From assembly GCA_001775055.1 (NCBI GenBank), contig MFBU01000020.1:1-55088 (forward strand): DNA of 55,088 nucleotides, given 5' to 3'. The stretch is from Candidatus Curtissbacteria bacterium RIFCSPLOWO2_02_41_11. Its GTDB lineage: Bacteria > Patescibacteriota > Microgenomatia > Curtissbacterales > GWA2-41-24. Below, piece by piece: positions 25,901 through 33,584 of the stretch (position 1 is the stretch's first letter; every line of letters starts with the position of its first letter). Under the pieces are notes generated by a model, which was given only the letters and a program-made list of their open reading frames with translations, had not been told where the DNA came from and did not search any database. The position numbers were made by a program, and so were the translations under genes.

Positions 25901-28900
25901 CGTAAGCCTGCTTCAAGGCAGTGTTGGTTACATCATAGTAAGAAATGTAGATGTCTAAATTTCCAATCGCATAAATTGAGGTATACTGCCCGACATCACC
26001 TGTTGAATCAACCGTATAAACGGTACCTGAAGAACAATCAGCAGCATCGCAATCTGCGTACTTTAAATCGCCGTTTGTCGCATCATAATAAGAAATCCGG
26101 CAATCATTTGCTCCCAGATTGCATTTAATCGAAGGATATTGGCCCACATTAGCTATAGTGTCGCAGCTTGTCAAGACACAGCCGCTGGATCCATCAAGCA
26201 GTGTTTTGGCAAAACCGCCGGTTGCCGGATTGCAGTCTGTGTCGGCGCAGTCAACAAACCTCAGGGCATGATAACTACTGTCATAATAGGCAATCTTACA
26301 GTCGGTTGAAGATGGGCAATAAACACTTGTACCTTTACCGACAGCGCCGTCTGTTCCGGAAACCTTCATCACTGCCTCGAAATTAACATTGACCGTACCG
26401 TCATATTTAGTCGGATCCCAATTAACAAGTCCTAAAGAATTGTCAGTTGGGGCAAAACTCTGACCACCGCCTGTAGCTACCTGATCAATAATATTAATCT
26501 GCTGCTCAATAGCCGGCGTCGAAGCATCTGCCTGCACCTCGTTTGATATTGGGAAAAAGGCCAGATAGTTTAAAAGCAGGGAAATTATCAGCAAAAAAAT
26601 AATTGCGCTTCTGGCCGCATACGGCAGTCTTCTTGGCGAAATTTTATAGCCGGAAAGCGGATTAAAGGCTGTCGCCAAAGCGACACGCGGATTTCCGCTG
26701 ATATCGGCGCTAATCCGCGCCGCGCTGATGAACGCGGAGTCGGCGGTAATCGGCGAGGCCGCCGGGCGGCCTAATACCCTAAATCTCTCAATCCATCTGT
26801 AGAATCTGGCTTTACCGAATACATCGGTGATTAAGCCGGTTTTGGGCGTTCGAAACCACGGTCCTTCTTCTTTTTCAAAAAGCGCTTTAACCGCCGCATA
26901 AGCCTGAAACGGCACCAAGATATAGGATAAAAGCACAAACGAGGCCACTCCCAGATAATCGCGCTCGTCCGATTCCTCCAAAAACAGCCCCACCAGATTC
27001 ATTAAGGGCAGCGAAAGCAGGTTGACAAAAACCAAACTCCAGCCCCAGGCCGCTGTCCAGAATGGCAGCTGCGCATGGACAACGGTTTCGGCAATAAACC
27101 AGGAAAAAGTGCCGATTATAAAAAAGGCCGCCTGCAGATAGTAAGGCCCAAGGTACAAAAACTCAAACTTTTCCCTTTTCGTCATGTTTGGCGTCGCAAA
27201 AAGCCTCTTCCACATTTTGCGCACATTGTAGGTATGCCCTTCGGCCCAGCGCATGCGCTGGCGGATTAGCCTTCTGACCGTTGAAACCGCCTCGGCCGGC
27301 GCCTGAATATAAGGCGTGAAGGCAATTTTATAACCGGCCTCGTAAAGCTTTAGGGTCAATTCCAAATCCTCGGTAATCGAGGTTCCCCAGCCGAACTTTC
27401 TCAGGATATCGGCACGGATGCAAAAGACCGAACCGGCAATCATTTTTAAGCCTCCGTAAAGCTCAATCCCCGCTCGCTCAACCACATAAGAACCCGCGTA
27501 TTCGGTTCGAACTCCCCTCGTCACCCAGTTTTCAGATTTATTCAAAACGTGCCACTGGTAACCCTGGACCGCAGCGATTGGGTTGTCTAACGCTGAAGGA
27601 CTAACGTCTAACGCCGCTTCATTTGCGTTTGCTTTAGTCGTTAGTCGTTGGTCGTTAGTCGTCAAAACTTGGAAAGTTTTGACGAATTGCGCAAGCGTAT
27701 CCGGAAAAGGCACAAAGTCGGCGTCAAAAACCGTTACATATTCTGTTCTTGAATCACTGTATTCAAGCGCCTTGGAAAGTGCCGCTCCCTTAAATCCTGC
27801 CCGGGACGCGCGGTGGATTAAAGTCATTGCCGGCGATTGAGAATGATTGGGTATAAATTCGCAAACTTCCTCGCCATCCCTGCCTTTTGTCTCTCTCAAT
27901 TTACCGTTGCGATCGCCCAGAAACTCTTTGATGATCTGTGTCGTCTCATCGGTCGAATCGTCGATAATAATTACTTCAAAATTAGGATAATCAATCTCCC
28001 TGCAGGCGCGAAGAATCCGCTCGGCCACTCTTTTCTCGTTATATAAAGGAAGATGGATCGAAACAAACGGATAGCGCGCCAACTTTACTTCATCAAGATT
28101 GGGCTGCATGGCCAGAGGTTGTCCCCCAGTTGGCGAAATTATCTTAAAAAGATTAATTCTGTCCAAAAACTTGGCCAGTTTGCCGGCATCTGCCCCTTTT
28201 TGACGATTATCGTTCCGGCTTTGGCCGGGATAAGCCAGCACAATAATCAGCGAATAGTAGTATTTAAGCGAATAAAGAAAGAACAAAAGGCCAAAAGTTA
28301 GGGCCACTGTCGGGAAAAACATGGCCGGGCGAAGCAACTTGTCAACTTCAAAAATGTAAAGGGTAAGAATTAAAAGAGGTATAGCCAGAGGCCAGGTTAA
28401 TGGAGTTCTGATAACAAATTTGGGAATGGTCGCAAACGGCGCATAAAGGAAACGCCAGCGGGAAGGCGCAGGCATGGCGGCCGTTTCGTATTCGGGGGCA
28501 GGCGCAACTTCCGGCTGCACCATGTAGCCCTGGGCAAAGACTCTTCTTTTCTCCTGGGTATTGAGGTTTTCGCGCGCCAAGAGATTTTGGACTGCATGAT
28601 GTCCGGCAATCGGCCTGTCCTCAATTCTGGGAAGCTGGGCATAGAGCTGATGGCAGGAATAATCCGGTCTTTTGCGCACCAAATCCAAAATTGCCTCGCG
28701 AGTCTCCTGGCTTATTGCCCGATGGTGCTCATATCCCTTTTTATACAGCCTCCGCAATGATTCGATTATCCTTCCCTCTATACCCTCTAAATCCTCTAAC
28801 CCTTCTGTTCCCTCTTTATATCTTCTCAGCCACTCATAAAAAGTCGGTCTGGATACTTTCCAAGTTTTACAAACATGGCTGATTTTGGCACTTTCTTTAA

Positions 28901-29357
28901 GGTACTGCTCAACGATCTTGGCACGGTAAGCCGGACTAAGTGCCTGCGCCATGATTGTTTTAACCGGATGTTCTAGGCTGAACCTGTGGCGAAGCTCTTT
29001 TGTCTGCAGTTCGTATCGAAGAAGAACATTGTAGACACCTTTTAAAGAGACCTTAAATCCCCTATCGGTAAGCTGCTTCCATATTATATGGACGCCTAAG
29101 TCGGGGTTTTTAATAACCAAATCCAAAACCTGCTTTTCAAGCTTGTAGGAAAGGCGCCTGTGGTGGTTTTTGCCACGCTTGTAGCCGTTTACAAGGGAAC
29201 GGCTGCCGCTTTTGGGGTCTTTCTGGTATTTTTTAATCCATATGGAAAGAGTCTGCCGGCTTACTTTGTATTTTGAGGAAACTTCACTTAAGGTTTTATT
29301 TTTATTTAAAACCTCTCTGACAGCCTTAAGTTTGCTTTTAGGGGAAATCCTCCGCAT
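22881..29357 (-). CDS. giant fusion: duplicated HTH - processive GT2 - Cys-rich repeat ectodomain - PEP-CTERM-like tail
   Basis: From the ATG at 29,357 one open frame encodes ~2,158 residues. Residues ~3-270 contain two copies of a pair made of a transposase-type HTH (SEVSSKYKVSRQTLSIWIKK; ISHVCKTWKVSRPTFYEWLR) and a winged-helix-like segment. Two membrane helices follow, then a family 2 glycosyltransferase (~430-705) with IIDDST, DAD, a TED in SITEDLEL and QRMRW, that is the full D,DxD,TED,QxxRW set of cellulose-synthase-like processive enzymes, and several more helices. A new signal-anchor (IIFLLIISLLLNYLAFF, ~915-935) leads to over 1,100 residues of repeats of ~51 residues with four Cys each (CKISYYDATNGDLKFIQC). 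The end has VPEIAIFALPG, a hydrophobic stretch and WWKRRGLKRKKQR, a PEP-CTERM-like sorting signal. The exosortase gene lies downstream on the same strand. An undetected stop or frameshift between enzyme and ectodomain cannot be excluded. Confidence 0.85.
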   Translation of the reverse strand: MRRISPKSKLKAVREVLNKNKTLSEVSSKYKVSRQTLSIWIKKYQKDPKSGSRSLVNGYKRGKNHHRRLSYKLEKQVLDLVIKNPDLGVHIIWKQLTDRGFKVSLKGVYNVLLRYELQTKELRHRFSLEHPVKTIMAQALSPAYRAKIVEQYLKESAKISHVCKTWKVSRPTFYEWLRRYKEGTEGLEDLEGIEGRIIESLRRLYKKGYEHHRAISQETREAILDLVRKRPDYSCHQLYAQLPRIEDRPIAGHHAVQNLLARENLNTQEKRRVFAQGYMVQPEVAPAPEYETAAMPAPSRWRFLYAPFATIPKFVIRTPLTWPLAIPLLILTLYIFEVDKLLRPAMFFPTVALTFGLLFFLYSLKYYYSLIIVLAYPGQSRNDNRQKGADAGKLAKFLDRINLFKIISPTGGQPLAMQPNLDEVKLARYPFVSIHLPLYNEKRVAERILRACREIDYPNFEVIIIDDSTDETTQIIKEFLGDRNGKLRETKGRDGEEVCEFIPNHSQSPAMTLIHRASRAGFKGAALSKALEYSDSRTEYVTVFDADFVPFPDTLAQFVKTFQVLTTNDQRLTTKANANEAALDVSPSALDNPIAAVQGYQWHVLNKSENWVTRGVRTEYAGSYVVERAGIELYGGLKMIAGSVFCIRADILRKFGWGTSITEDLELTLKLYEAGYKIAFTPYIQAPAEAVSTVRRLIRQRMRWAEGHTYNVRKMWKRLFATPNMTKREKFEFLYLGPYYLQAAFFIIGTFSWFIAETVVHAQLPFWTAAWGWSLVFVNLLSLPLMNLVGLFLEESDERDYLGVASFVLLSYILVPFQAYAAVKALFEKEEGPWFRTPKTGLITDVFGKARFYRWIERFRVLGRPAASPITADSAFISAARISADISGNPRVALATAFNPLSGYKISPRRLPYAARSAIIFLLIISLLLNYLAFFPISNEVQADASTPAIEQQINIIDQVATGGGQSFAPTDNSLGLVNWDPTKYDGTVNVNFEAVMKVSGTDGAVGKGTSVYCPSSTDCKIAYYDSSYHALRFVDCADTDCNPATGGFAKTLLDGSSGCVLTSCDTIANVGQYPSIKCNLGANDCRISYYDATNGDLKYADCDAADCSSGTVYTVDSTGDVGQYTSIYAIGNLDIYISYYDVTNTALKQAYGDPALGWELLILDGYTDCVLTSCSTTADRGAFSSIYAIYSTRSQISYYDGTTSDLLFALCNFSGGSACSSGTFAAVDTTGIVGLYTSLDCPVSGLCSISYDDSTNSALKFNQCQNSGCSTANSPQYLDGYSSCVLTGCDTNLGVNTGLYSSISCPTNTNCKISYYDQTNAKLKFAACTNGACSAGNVTTAVATSGSGQWASINCTSAATDCKIAYTRISWGGDLNFYDCNDDQCTTGSGQTPDTGTATAIADLYSSSGTKQNVEIIATGTSYTRVRTSSAISLSSGDYTVRLRGDVGTTASMNAARLIITQTDNTLLTKTETQVEVGDKQSITGTSYATLTNQKQYCYGSTATGTGCTNNASTVWSPTPTAYFEATLGSSSQNVGQYTSIQCFGTAPSTDCKISYYDATNSFLDFIQCTSADCSSYATSQILDANGVRGQEDSIYCSTTTDCKISYGESQDKLSFIQCTAADCSTKSTAQLLDTTAGRFTSIDCSASTDCKIAYSDYNDTMLKFIQCTNADCTSKSTAQSLDTTSQSTGTDIDCLGSAPSTDCKIAYATSYPSLKFIQCKAADCSTTSTAQTLDTTIGSGGFVNVSIYCSATTDCKISYYDATNGDLKFIQCTNADCTSKSTAQSLDTTGNVGQNPSIYCSATTDCKISYYDSTNGDLKFIQCTNADCTSKSTAQSLDTTGNVGQYASIFCSATTDCKISYYDSTNGDLKFIQCTNATCSSRSTPQTIARASISSVASLYTTGGSPVSGSEVSSSDVYTRARSGTITLSGSTQYRVNTKVSPAVISNSTGNIASAKIILDQSDATNGVTALETMQQYNNTQGSVTGSTYTSLNYKNNYTSTNFTGTKAFYFESDILYDDNKGGATTALARLDSGVGEVTTTSATVSRVRSTALVSEPADGNLDAQLKVNTGTADTATSNNSWLVIQITALPVPEIAIFALPGMVFLPKIVSWWKRRGLKRKKQRGMGNDPPRRLAPVVIEAIGNRPVGSRIVGIRQ
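23722..24180. repeat. near-identical 153-bp coding repeats in the ectodomain
   Basis: The string GCATTAGTACACTGGATGAA recurs at 23,722, 23,875 and 24,028, exactly 153 bases apart, and the intervening sequence is nearly the same in each copy. Each unit encodes one 51-residue ectodomain repeat. Older, diverged copies continue to about 26,350. The recent copies allow slippage or recombination in frame. Confidence 0.9.
26690..26757. repeat. GC-rich palindromic insert at the seam of the giant gene
   Basis: CCGCTGATATCGGCGCTAAT and the following bases are full of overlapping inverted and direct repeats of CGCTGAT/CCGCG. They encode a low-complexity Ala/Ser/Ile peptide (ITADSAFISAARISADIS) that lies exactly between the glycosyltransferase module and the signal-anchor of the ectodomain. 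Confidence 0.6.
27587..27668. repeat. heptamer tandem repeat inside the GT2 domain
   Basis: TTAGTCGTTAGTCGTTGGTC and neighbouring CTAACGTCTAACG repeats encode a Thr/Ala/Asn-rich peptide (LTTNDQRLTTKANANEAALD) placed between the DAD and TED motifs of the glycosyltransferase. Family members lack such a loop as far as I know, so it looks like a tolerated repeat insertion. Confidence 0.65.
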
Positions 29358-30730
29358 GACTGAAACTCTAAATAACAATACTAATTTAATGTTAAAAACT
29401 ATGGAAACACTTTGTCAAGTCCAAGTTATAGGAATTTCAAGGCTAAAACCGGGGGAAAAAGAAACCTTATTAAATCAGATCAAATAAAAGATAATGTCCT
29501 ATAAAGGATAAGAAAAATAAGTTTTTCGCAGTATAGTTTTATTTAACACATCTTGTAGTAATAGTTACTCGGTTGATTTAACACTTAAAAAATTTTAAGA
29601 ATTAAATTTTAAAAAAACATATCGGAATGTTCGTCTATAAAAAGACTATATTAATAGGCTAAAACATATATTTTGCGTATTTGGCAATCGCAAGACGCAG
29701 GTAGCAACAGCTATTACTTCGGGCCTTAGTACCCATAAATCTTTACATAATTTTTAACAAAATTACACGCAATATTTGAAAAAGTTAAACAAATACTCCG
29801 GTTGTTTCGGGTAAAAAGCCGTTAAAATAGAATAAGTAAGCTTAAAGAAGCTATATTTTTATTAAAAAGTTGCAAATTTTATTAAAAAATTAAAAAATTT
29901 AGCTATAAGCTCAAACATATTACTCTGATAGTAAATGACTATTAGCTGTAAATCACAAAATTATAAGTTTACTGTCACTAAAATGTAGAATACGCTAAAA
30001 AATGAAAATAATAATTACTCAAGCGATTATTATTCCGTTACAATAAGCTAAATTTTATAAAATTACAGTTTGTATATGTAACCGAACCACTTCTTACACA
30101 CATACCAATTACTATATAAAAATATCTATCAAACCCTAGTATTAGACTTAAAGACCCTTTTTCCAACAATATTCACTAATATCGGTTTAATTTTGTTAAA
30201 AATTGAACAGTTTTATCTCTCAATTTTTTTGCGTTAAATATATGGAAATAATCTGTTTATTTCATGTAACTTATAAGAATATAATTAATGCCTTAGCTTA
30301 TAATTTATCCAAATCACATAAATACCTATATAAATAGAATTACGGCTTTATACTTTCTACATCATAGAACATCTTTTTACAACCTTTTTATAACAGATTT
30401 TTATTAGTTTTCTTTTTAAATATTTCTATAAAGCAGGATTTATTTTAAAAATAATTTTATAATTAATTTTTAGCATCGAAGTTTATGTTGGTTAAATTAA
30501 TTATTTTATTATAGCTTACTCCAGTACTATTTTTTAATTTTCAGCCTTTTAAAAAACCCTAATATTTGTCTTTATGTATGACAACTTAAGATAAGTTATG
30601 ATATCTTTTGACCCTCTTGCTTTAATTGGTTTTTAACAATAAACTACTATCACCTCATCTTGCGATCTCACCTATTCAATCTTGCGATACAGCCGCCTCA
30701 AGGTCTGCCAAAACTGCCTAGAAAGATTAA
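29358..30730. other. 1.37-kb AT-rich region without genes
   Basis: No frame has a convincing gene; the plus-strand frame at 29,212-29,487 is a shadow of the giant gene. The composition is strongly AT-rich, with many runs such as AAATTTTAAAAAAAC and no tandem repeats. It lies upstream of the giant gene and must hold its promoter and probably a long leader. The only GC-rich island is at 29,674-29,734. I see no DnaA-box cluster and no replication genes, so I do not call it an origin. Confidence 0.7.
29674..29734. ncRNA. candidate structured RNA island in the AT-rich leader
   Basis: Within AT-rich sequence a compact GC-rich stretch has TGCGT/ACGCA (29,674-29,699, enclosing GGCAATCGC), then TAGC-AACA-GCTA (29,702-29,713), then GGG...CCC (29,721-29,734). 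It lies about 320 bases upstream of the giant gene. The strand is unclear because all pairs are symmetrical. It does not match a riboswitch consensus that I know. Confidence 0.3.
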
Positions 30731-30928
30731 ATGCTTTTATACTGGGGTATGTTCACTGCCGGTTTCACTATCGGCGCTATTTTTTCTTTTATGACTTTTG
30801 CCGCTAAAAAACCGGAAGAGGATGCGGAATATGAAGCTGAAAAATTACCCGACCAGAAACAACAAGTACCCGAGTACCCGATACTCGACAAGTCCTATCC
30901 GTCGTATAGGTCATATAAGTCCAATTAG
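30731..30928 (+). CDS. small single-pass membrane protein
   Basis: The 65-residue protein has one helix (MFTAGFTIGAIFSFMTFAA) followed by an acidic and Pro/Gln-rich tail that ends in YPSYRSYKSN. The last residues come from a 9-base tandem repeat that also ends two neighbouring genes. The ATG at 30,731 opens after the long AT-rich stretch. The start of the protein has a natural look, unlike a shadow frame, and I believe that it is expressed. No function is known. Confidence 0.62.
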   Translation: MLLYWGMFTAGFTIGAIFSFMTFAAKKPEEDAEYEAEKLPDQKQQVPEYPILDKSYPSYRSYKSN

Positions 30929-31512
30929 TCCTACCTCCTTCTTGCCTCCAGCCTTCTTTTAAAAAGGTTTTCCGTGTACCCGCCTTGTTCAACAAAGCTC
31001 TTATCGAGCGCCTGAAGCTGACGGTCAAGCAGAAAATTTGCCTGATGGATAAGACAAATTAGACAATTGGCAGCGCGTTCTGGGTTTTCTAGATAGGACA
31101 TATAGGTCGTATAGGACTTATCGGACTTATAAGCCAAGGCGCGCACTTTGCGTGCTTTAGGATGATCTTTTTCCCAAAGCTCCAATCCTCGTTGCCTTAA
31201 AAAGTCTTCATAATCCGCAAGTAGCTCTTCCAAACTTGCCCGAGCCACACCAATTAGCTTAATCTCTGTCTTTTCAGAAGTCCCGGATGCTTGCGAACCT
31301 TCAGCGATGTTCTGTCTCCCGCTTCTTGCAGCCTGAACCATTTGATCTCGCGTACGCGAATACTTATCAATGTACCGTTTGCAAAACTCAACCGTCAGAT
31401 CGTAGATAATCGTGGCCATCTGGTAAGATTTAAGGTTACGATAACCGCCGTGAGCCTTCATGAATTCGACCTATTGAACCTATATGACTTATATGACTTA
31501 TAGGTCTTATTA
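30886..31512. repeat. dispersed 9-base TATAAGTCA/TATAGGTCA tandem repeats at three sites
   Basis: Tracts at about 30,889-30,926, 31,083-31,132 and 31,466-31,510 repeat units of the form TATAAGTC(A/C) and TATAGGTC(A/G) on one strand or the other. They encode YPSYRSYKS at the end of the small membrane protein, YKSDKSYTTYMSY inside the four-helix-bundle protein and YKSYKSYRF at the end of the 708-residue membrane protein. Confidence 0.8.
30931..31461 (-). CDS. four-helix-bundle suffix-domain protein
   Basis: The 176-residue protein has the core of the four-helix-bundle family as MVQAARSGRQNIAEGSQASG followed by SLEELLADYEDFLRQRGL, and a C-terminal extension typical of the suffix-domain version. 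It overlaps the upstream membrane-protein gene by ATGA (31,458-31,461) and ends three bases from the stop of the convergent small membrane protein. A Tyr/Ser-rich insert at about residues 110-125 is encoded by the 9-base repeat tract. The family is known mainly from CPR and environmental bacteria and has no assigned role. Confidence 0.82.
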   Translation of the reverse strand: MKAHGGYRNLKSYQMATIIYDLTVEFCKRYIDKYSRTRDQMVQAARSGRQNIAEGSQASGTSEKTEIKLIGVARASLEELLADYEDFLRQRGLELWEKDHPKARKVRALAYKSDKSYTTYMSYLENPERAANCLICLIHQANFLLDRQLQALDKSFVEQGGYTENLFKRRLEARRR

Positions 31513-33584
31513 AACACCCAAGCCACAGTCCCAAGGGTAATTAGATAGCCTAGCCAAACCGATAAAGGCCGGCCGTAAACTAATTCTATTTCAAATTTGC
31601 TCGCCTTTTTAGGTACAAGCACCATAAAATCCAAGGGGTCTTTAATTACCTTCCATCCCCGATTCCTAACCTTCCAACCGGGATCATAAGTCTGCTGAAA
31701 TAAAACGGCCTCGCCGTTGCCGACTTCACCGGAAATCTGATATTTACCATCCACAAGCTTTTTGACCAAAAGCCTTTTCTCTGCTTTTTGTTCAAGCCAC
31801 TCAAGATAGGCAAAAATCGGCTCCTTATCTATGGCATTATATGGCTTCTTAATCTGTTTGAAGGATTCGGCATCAACTACTTTGGCCAAAGAATCATTTT
31901 TAAGAGGAATATCAAAATAAATATCACCGTCTTCCGTAGCTATTTCCGAAGCTATAGCCTTAAATTTCTCCAACGGTACTTTATAATCTTTATAAGGTTC
32001 TGCAGAGCCAGGCGTTGTATAAACAAGTTTGCCGATGTTGGCAATCTTAAGCCAAGCTAAAGTAATTGACCCATCCTGTCCATTAGCCGTGTGATAATAA
32101 ATATGCTCAGGCCAATCATGCGTTGATGATTGAAAAAGAGCTCCCCTGAGCTGTGGGACCGGTTCAAAAAAATTAAGCCAAAAGCCGTAATTTCCCGGCG
32201 CCAGAACCCGCTGATCGGTTCCTACGGTTAACTCCTTCAACTTTTTGGCCACTTTAAACTCAACCGAGTTTTCAATCCGGCCGACTTTGCCATCCGTTAG
32301 GTCGCGGGTATACTCTGGCAAAACAGCCAACAACTTCACTCCCCACCAAACTAGTCCGACAACCGGCAAAACGGCAACTGCAACGGCCAAAACCAAACTT
32401 GGGTACTTAATTCTCCCTTCTCTTCTTGTCAAAAATAAAAATAAATTAGATATGAGAACACCAGCTAGAATAGCAAGTGCTAAATCAACTTCTGTATTCA
32501 AACGCAGGGCCTGAGGCACATATTCGAGGCGGTTTTCTCCCGAGGCATAATAGATAAAAACGATCGCAAAGGCCATTAAAAACCAAAAAACCGCCAAGGG
32601 CACACCGCTAAACTTACCGGTCAACCTCTTAACCATTAAAAATACACCTACTAGAATTGCCAAAACGGGAATTAATCCCCAAGGGAAAAGCGCCAACCAA
32701 TTGGTTAAAGCTCCCCCACCCTCCTTAAAAAAGGTTCGCAAAAACGGCCCATTGTACCAAAAAGCCACCAGTCCCAAACTTAGAACAATCAGGGTCAGAA
32801 GACCCTTACCCAAATCAATGATTTCGGTTTTCTCCCGGGTTATGGCCGCCAGAAAAATGGCCAAAAGTAATAAAACAGCTGCCCACAAGACTATGGCATT
32901 GATCAATGCAATCAGCCCTAAAAAGAAACTGGCCAAAAAAAGATTGGCAAAATTACGTTTCTCAACTAATCTTGAAGCAAATAATCCAAAGATCGGCAAA
33001 AAAACCAGAGCTAAAATGTGCGGGCCTTCCCCCCAGCGCACAAGAATTGCAAATCTTCGCGGCTCCCAAGAACCGCTCAGAGTATCCTGGGCAACCTCGT
33101 TAAAAATTAAGGCAATTATTGAAGGTAGAAAACTGTAAAAAAGTGCCGAAACTAAAGCGCCAATTTTACTCTTTCCTATCTGCCAGACAAAAAGATAAAC
33201 AGAAACCGGTACCAAAACGTAACCTGCGCCCGTTAGCACTCTGTAGGCGTGGGCAAAACTGAAATTTAAAACATGATGCAGCAAAACTTCTAAAGCCGGC
33301 AAAAGAGGCGTATAGAAGACATGCCAAGGGTATCCCAGATACCAAAGCGGCTGCCATCCCGCCCCGTGGGACTCTACCCAAAACTTGGCCATTTGAATAT
33401 AGGAAATCTCAATTGAGCCTAAATTCTGGTTAAATTCGCCGCTAAACCAGTATCGAATAAGTACGAGGTTGAGATAAATAATCGCACCAAGAGAAATAAA
33501 AACAATCAATAGGTGGATAACAATTGACAATTGCCGCCAGAGGCGAGCCTCGTCTTTGACGGGACCTTTAACAATTGACTTCAT
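31458..33584 (-). CDS. polytopic membrane protein, 6-pyruvoyl-tetrahydropterin-synthase-related (GT-C-like)
   Basis: The 708-residue protein begins with a signal-anchor, an extracytoplasmic loop with GWQPLWYLGYPWHVFYTPLLP, then about 12 helices including VRWGEGPHILALVFLPIFG, and a soluble C-terminal domain with QQTYDPGWKVRNRGW before a last helix. This matches the PTPS-related membrane family (PF10131), which despite its name looks like a GT-C glycosyltransferase. Its C-terminal PGWKV region recalls that of YfhO. The final residues YKSYKSYRF come from a tandem repeat. The start overlaps by four bases the stop of the upstream gene, a shorter relative. Confidence 0.78.
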   Translation of the reverse strand: MKSIVKGPVKDEARLWRQLSIVIHLLIVFISLGAIIYLNLVLIRYWFSGEFNQNLGSIEISYIQMAKFWVESHGAGWQPLWYLGYPWHVFYTPLLPALEVLLHHVLNFSFAHAYRVLTGAGYVLVPVSVYLFVWQIGKSKIGALVSALFYSFLPSIIALIFNEVAQDTLSGSWEPRRFAILVRWGEGPHILALVFLPIFGLFASRLVEKRNFANLFLASFFLGLIALINAIVLWAAVLLLLAIFLAAITREKTEIIDLGKGLLTLIVLSLGLVAFWYNGPFLRTFFKEGGGALTNWLALFPWGLIPVLAILVGVFLMVKRLTGKFSGVPLAVFWFLMAFAIVFIYYASGENRLEYVPQALRLNTEVDLALAILAGVLISNLFLFLTRREGRIKYPSLVLAVAVAVLPVVGLVWWGVKLLAVLPEYTRDLTDGKVGRIENSVEFKVAKKLKELTVGTDQRVLAPGNYGFWLNFFEPVPQLRGALFQSSTHDWPEHIYYHTANGQDGSITLAWLKIANIGKLVYTTPGSAEPYKDYKVPLEKFKAIASEIATEDGDIYFDIPLKNDSLAKVVDAESFKQIKKPYNAIDKEPIFAYLEWLEQKAEKRLLVKKLVDGKYQISGEVGNGEAVLFQQTYDPGWKVRNRGWKVIKDPLDFMVLVPKKASKFEIELVYGRPLSVWLGYLITLGTVAWVFNKTYKSYKSYRFNRSNS

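Noticed and set aside
22881-29357. The N-terminal HTH region as a separate transposase gene or insertion sequence
   Set aside because: There is no DDE catalytic domain, no terminal inverted repeats or target duplication, and the frame continues without a break into the glycosyltransferase.
29674-29734. A c-di-GMP (GEMM) riboswitch
   Set aside because: GACGCA and GGGCCTTAG are reminiscent, but the spacing and the second conserved half of the GEMM fold are missing on both strands.
29358-30730. Replication origin
   Set aside because: The AT-richness is suggestive, but I see no cluster of DnaA boxes and no dnaA, dnaN or similar gene nearby.
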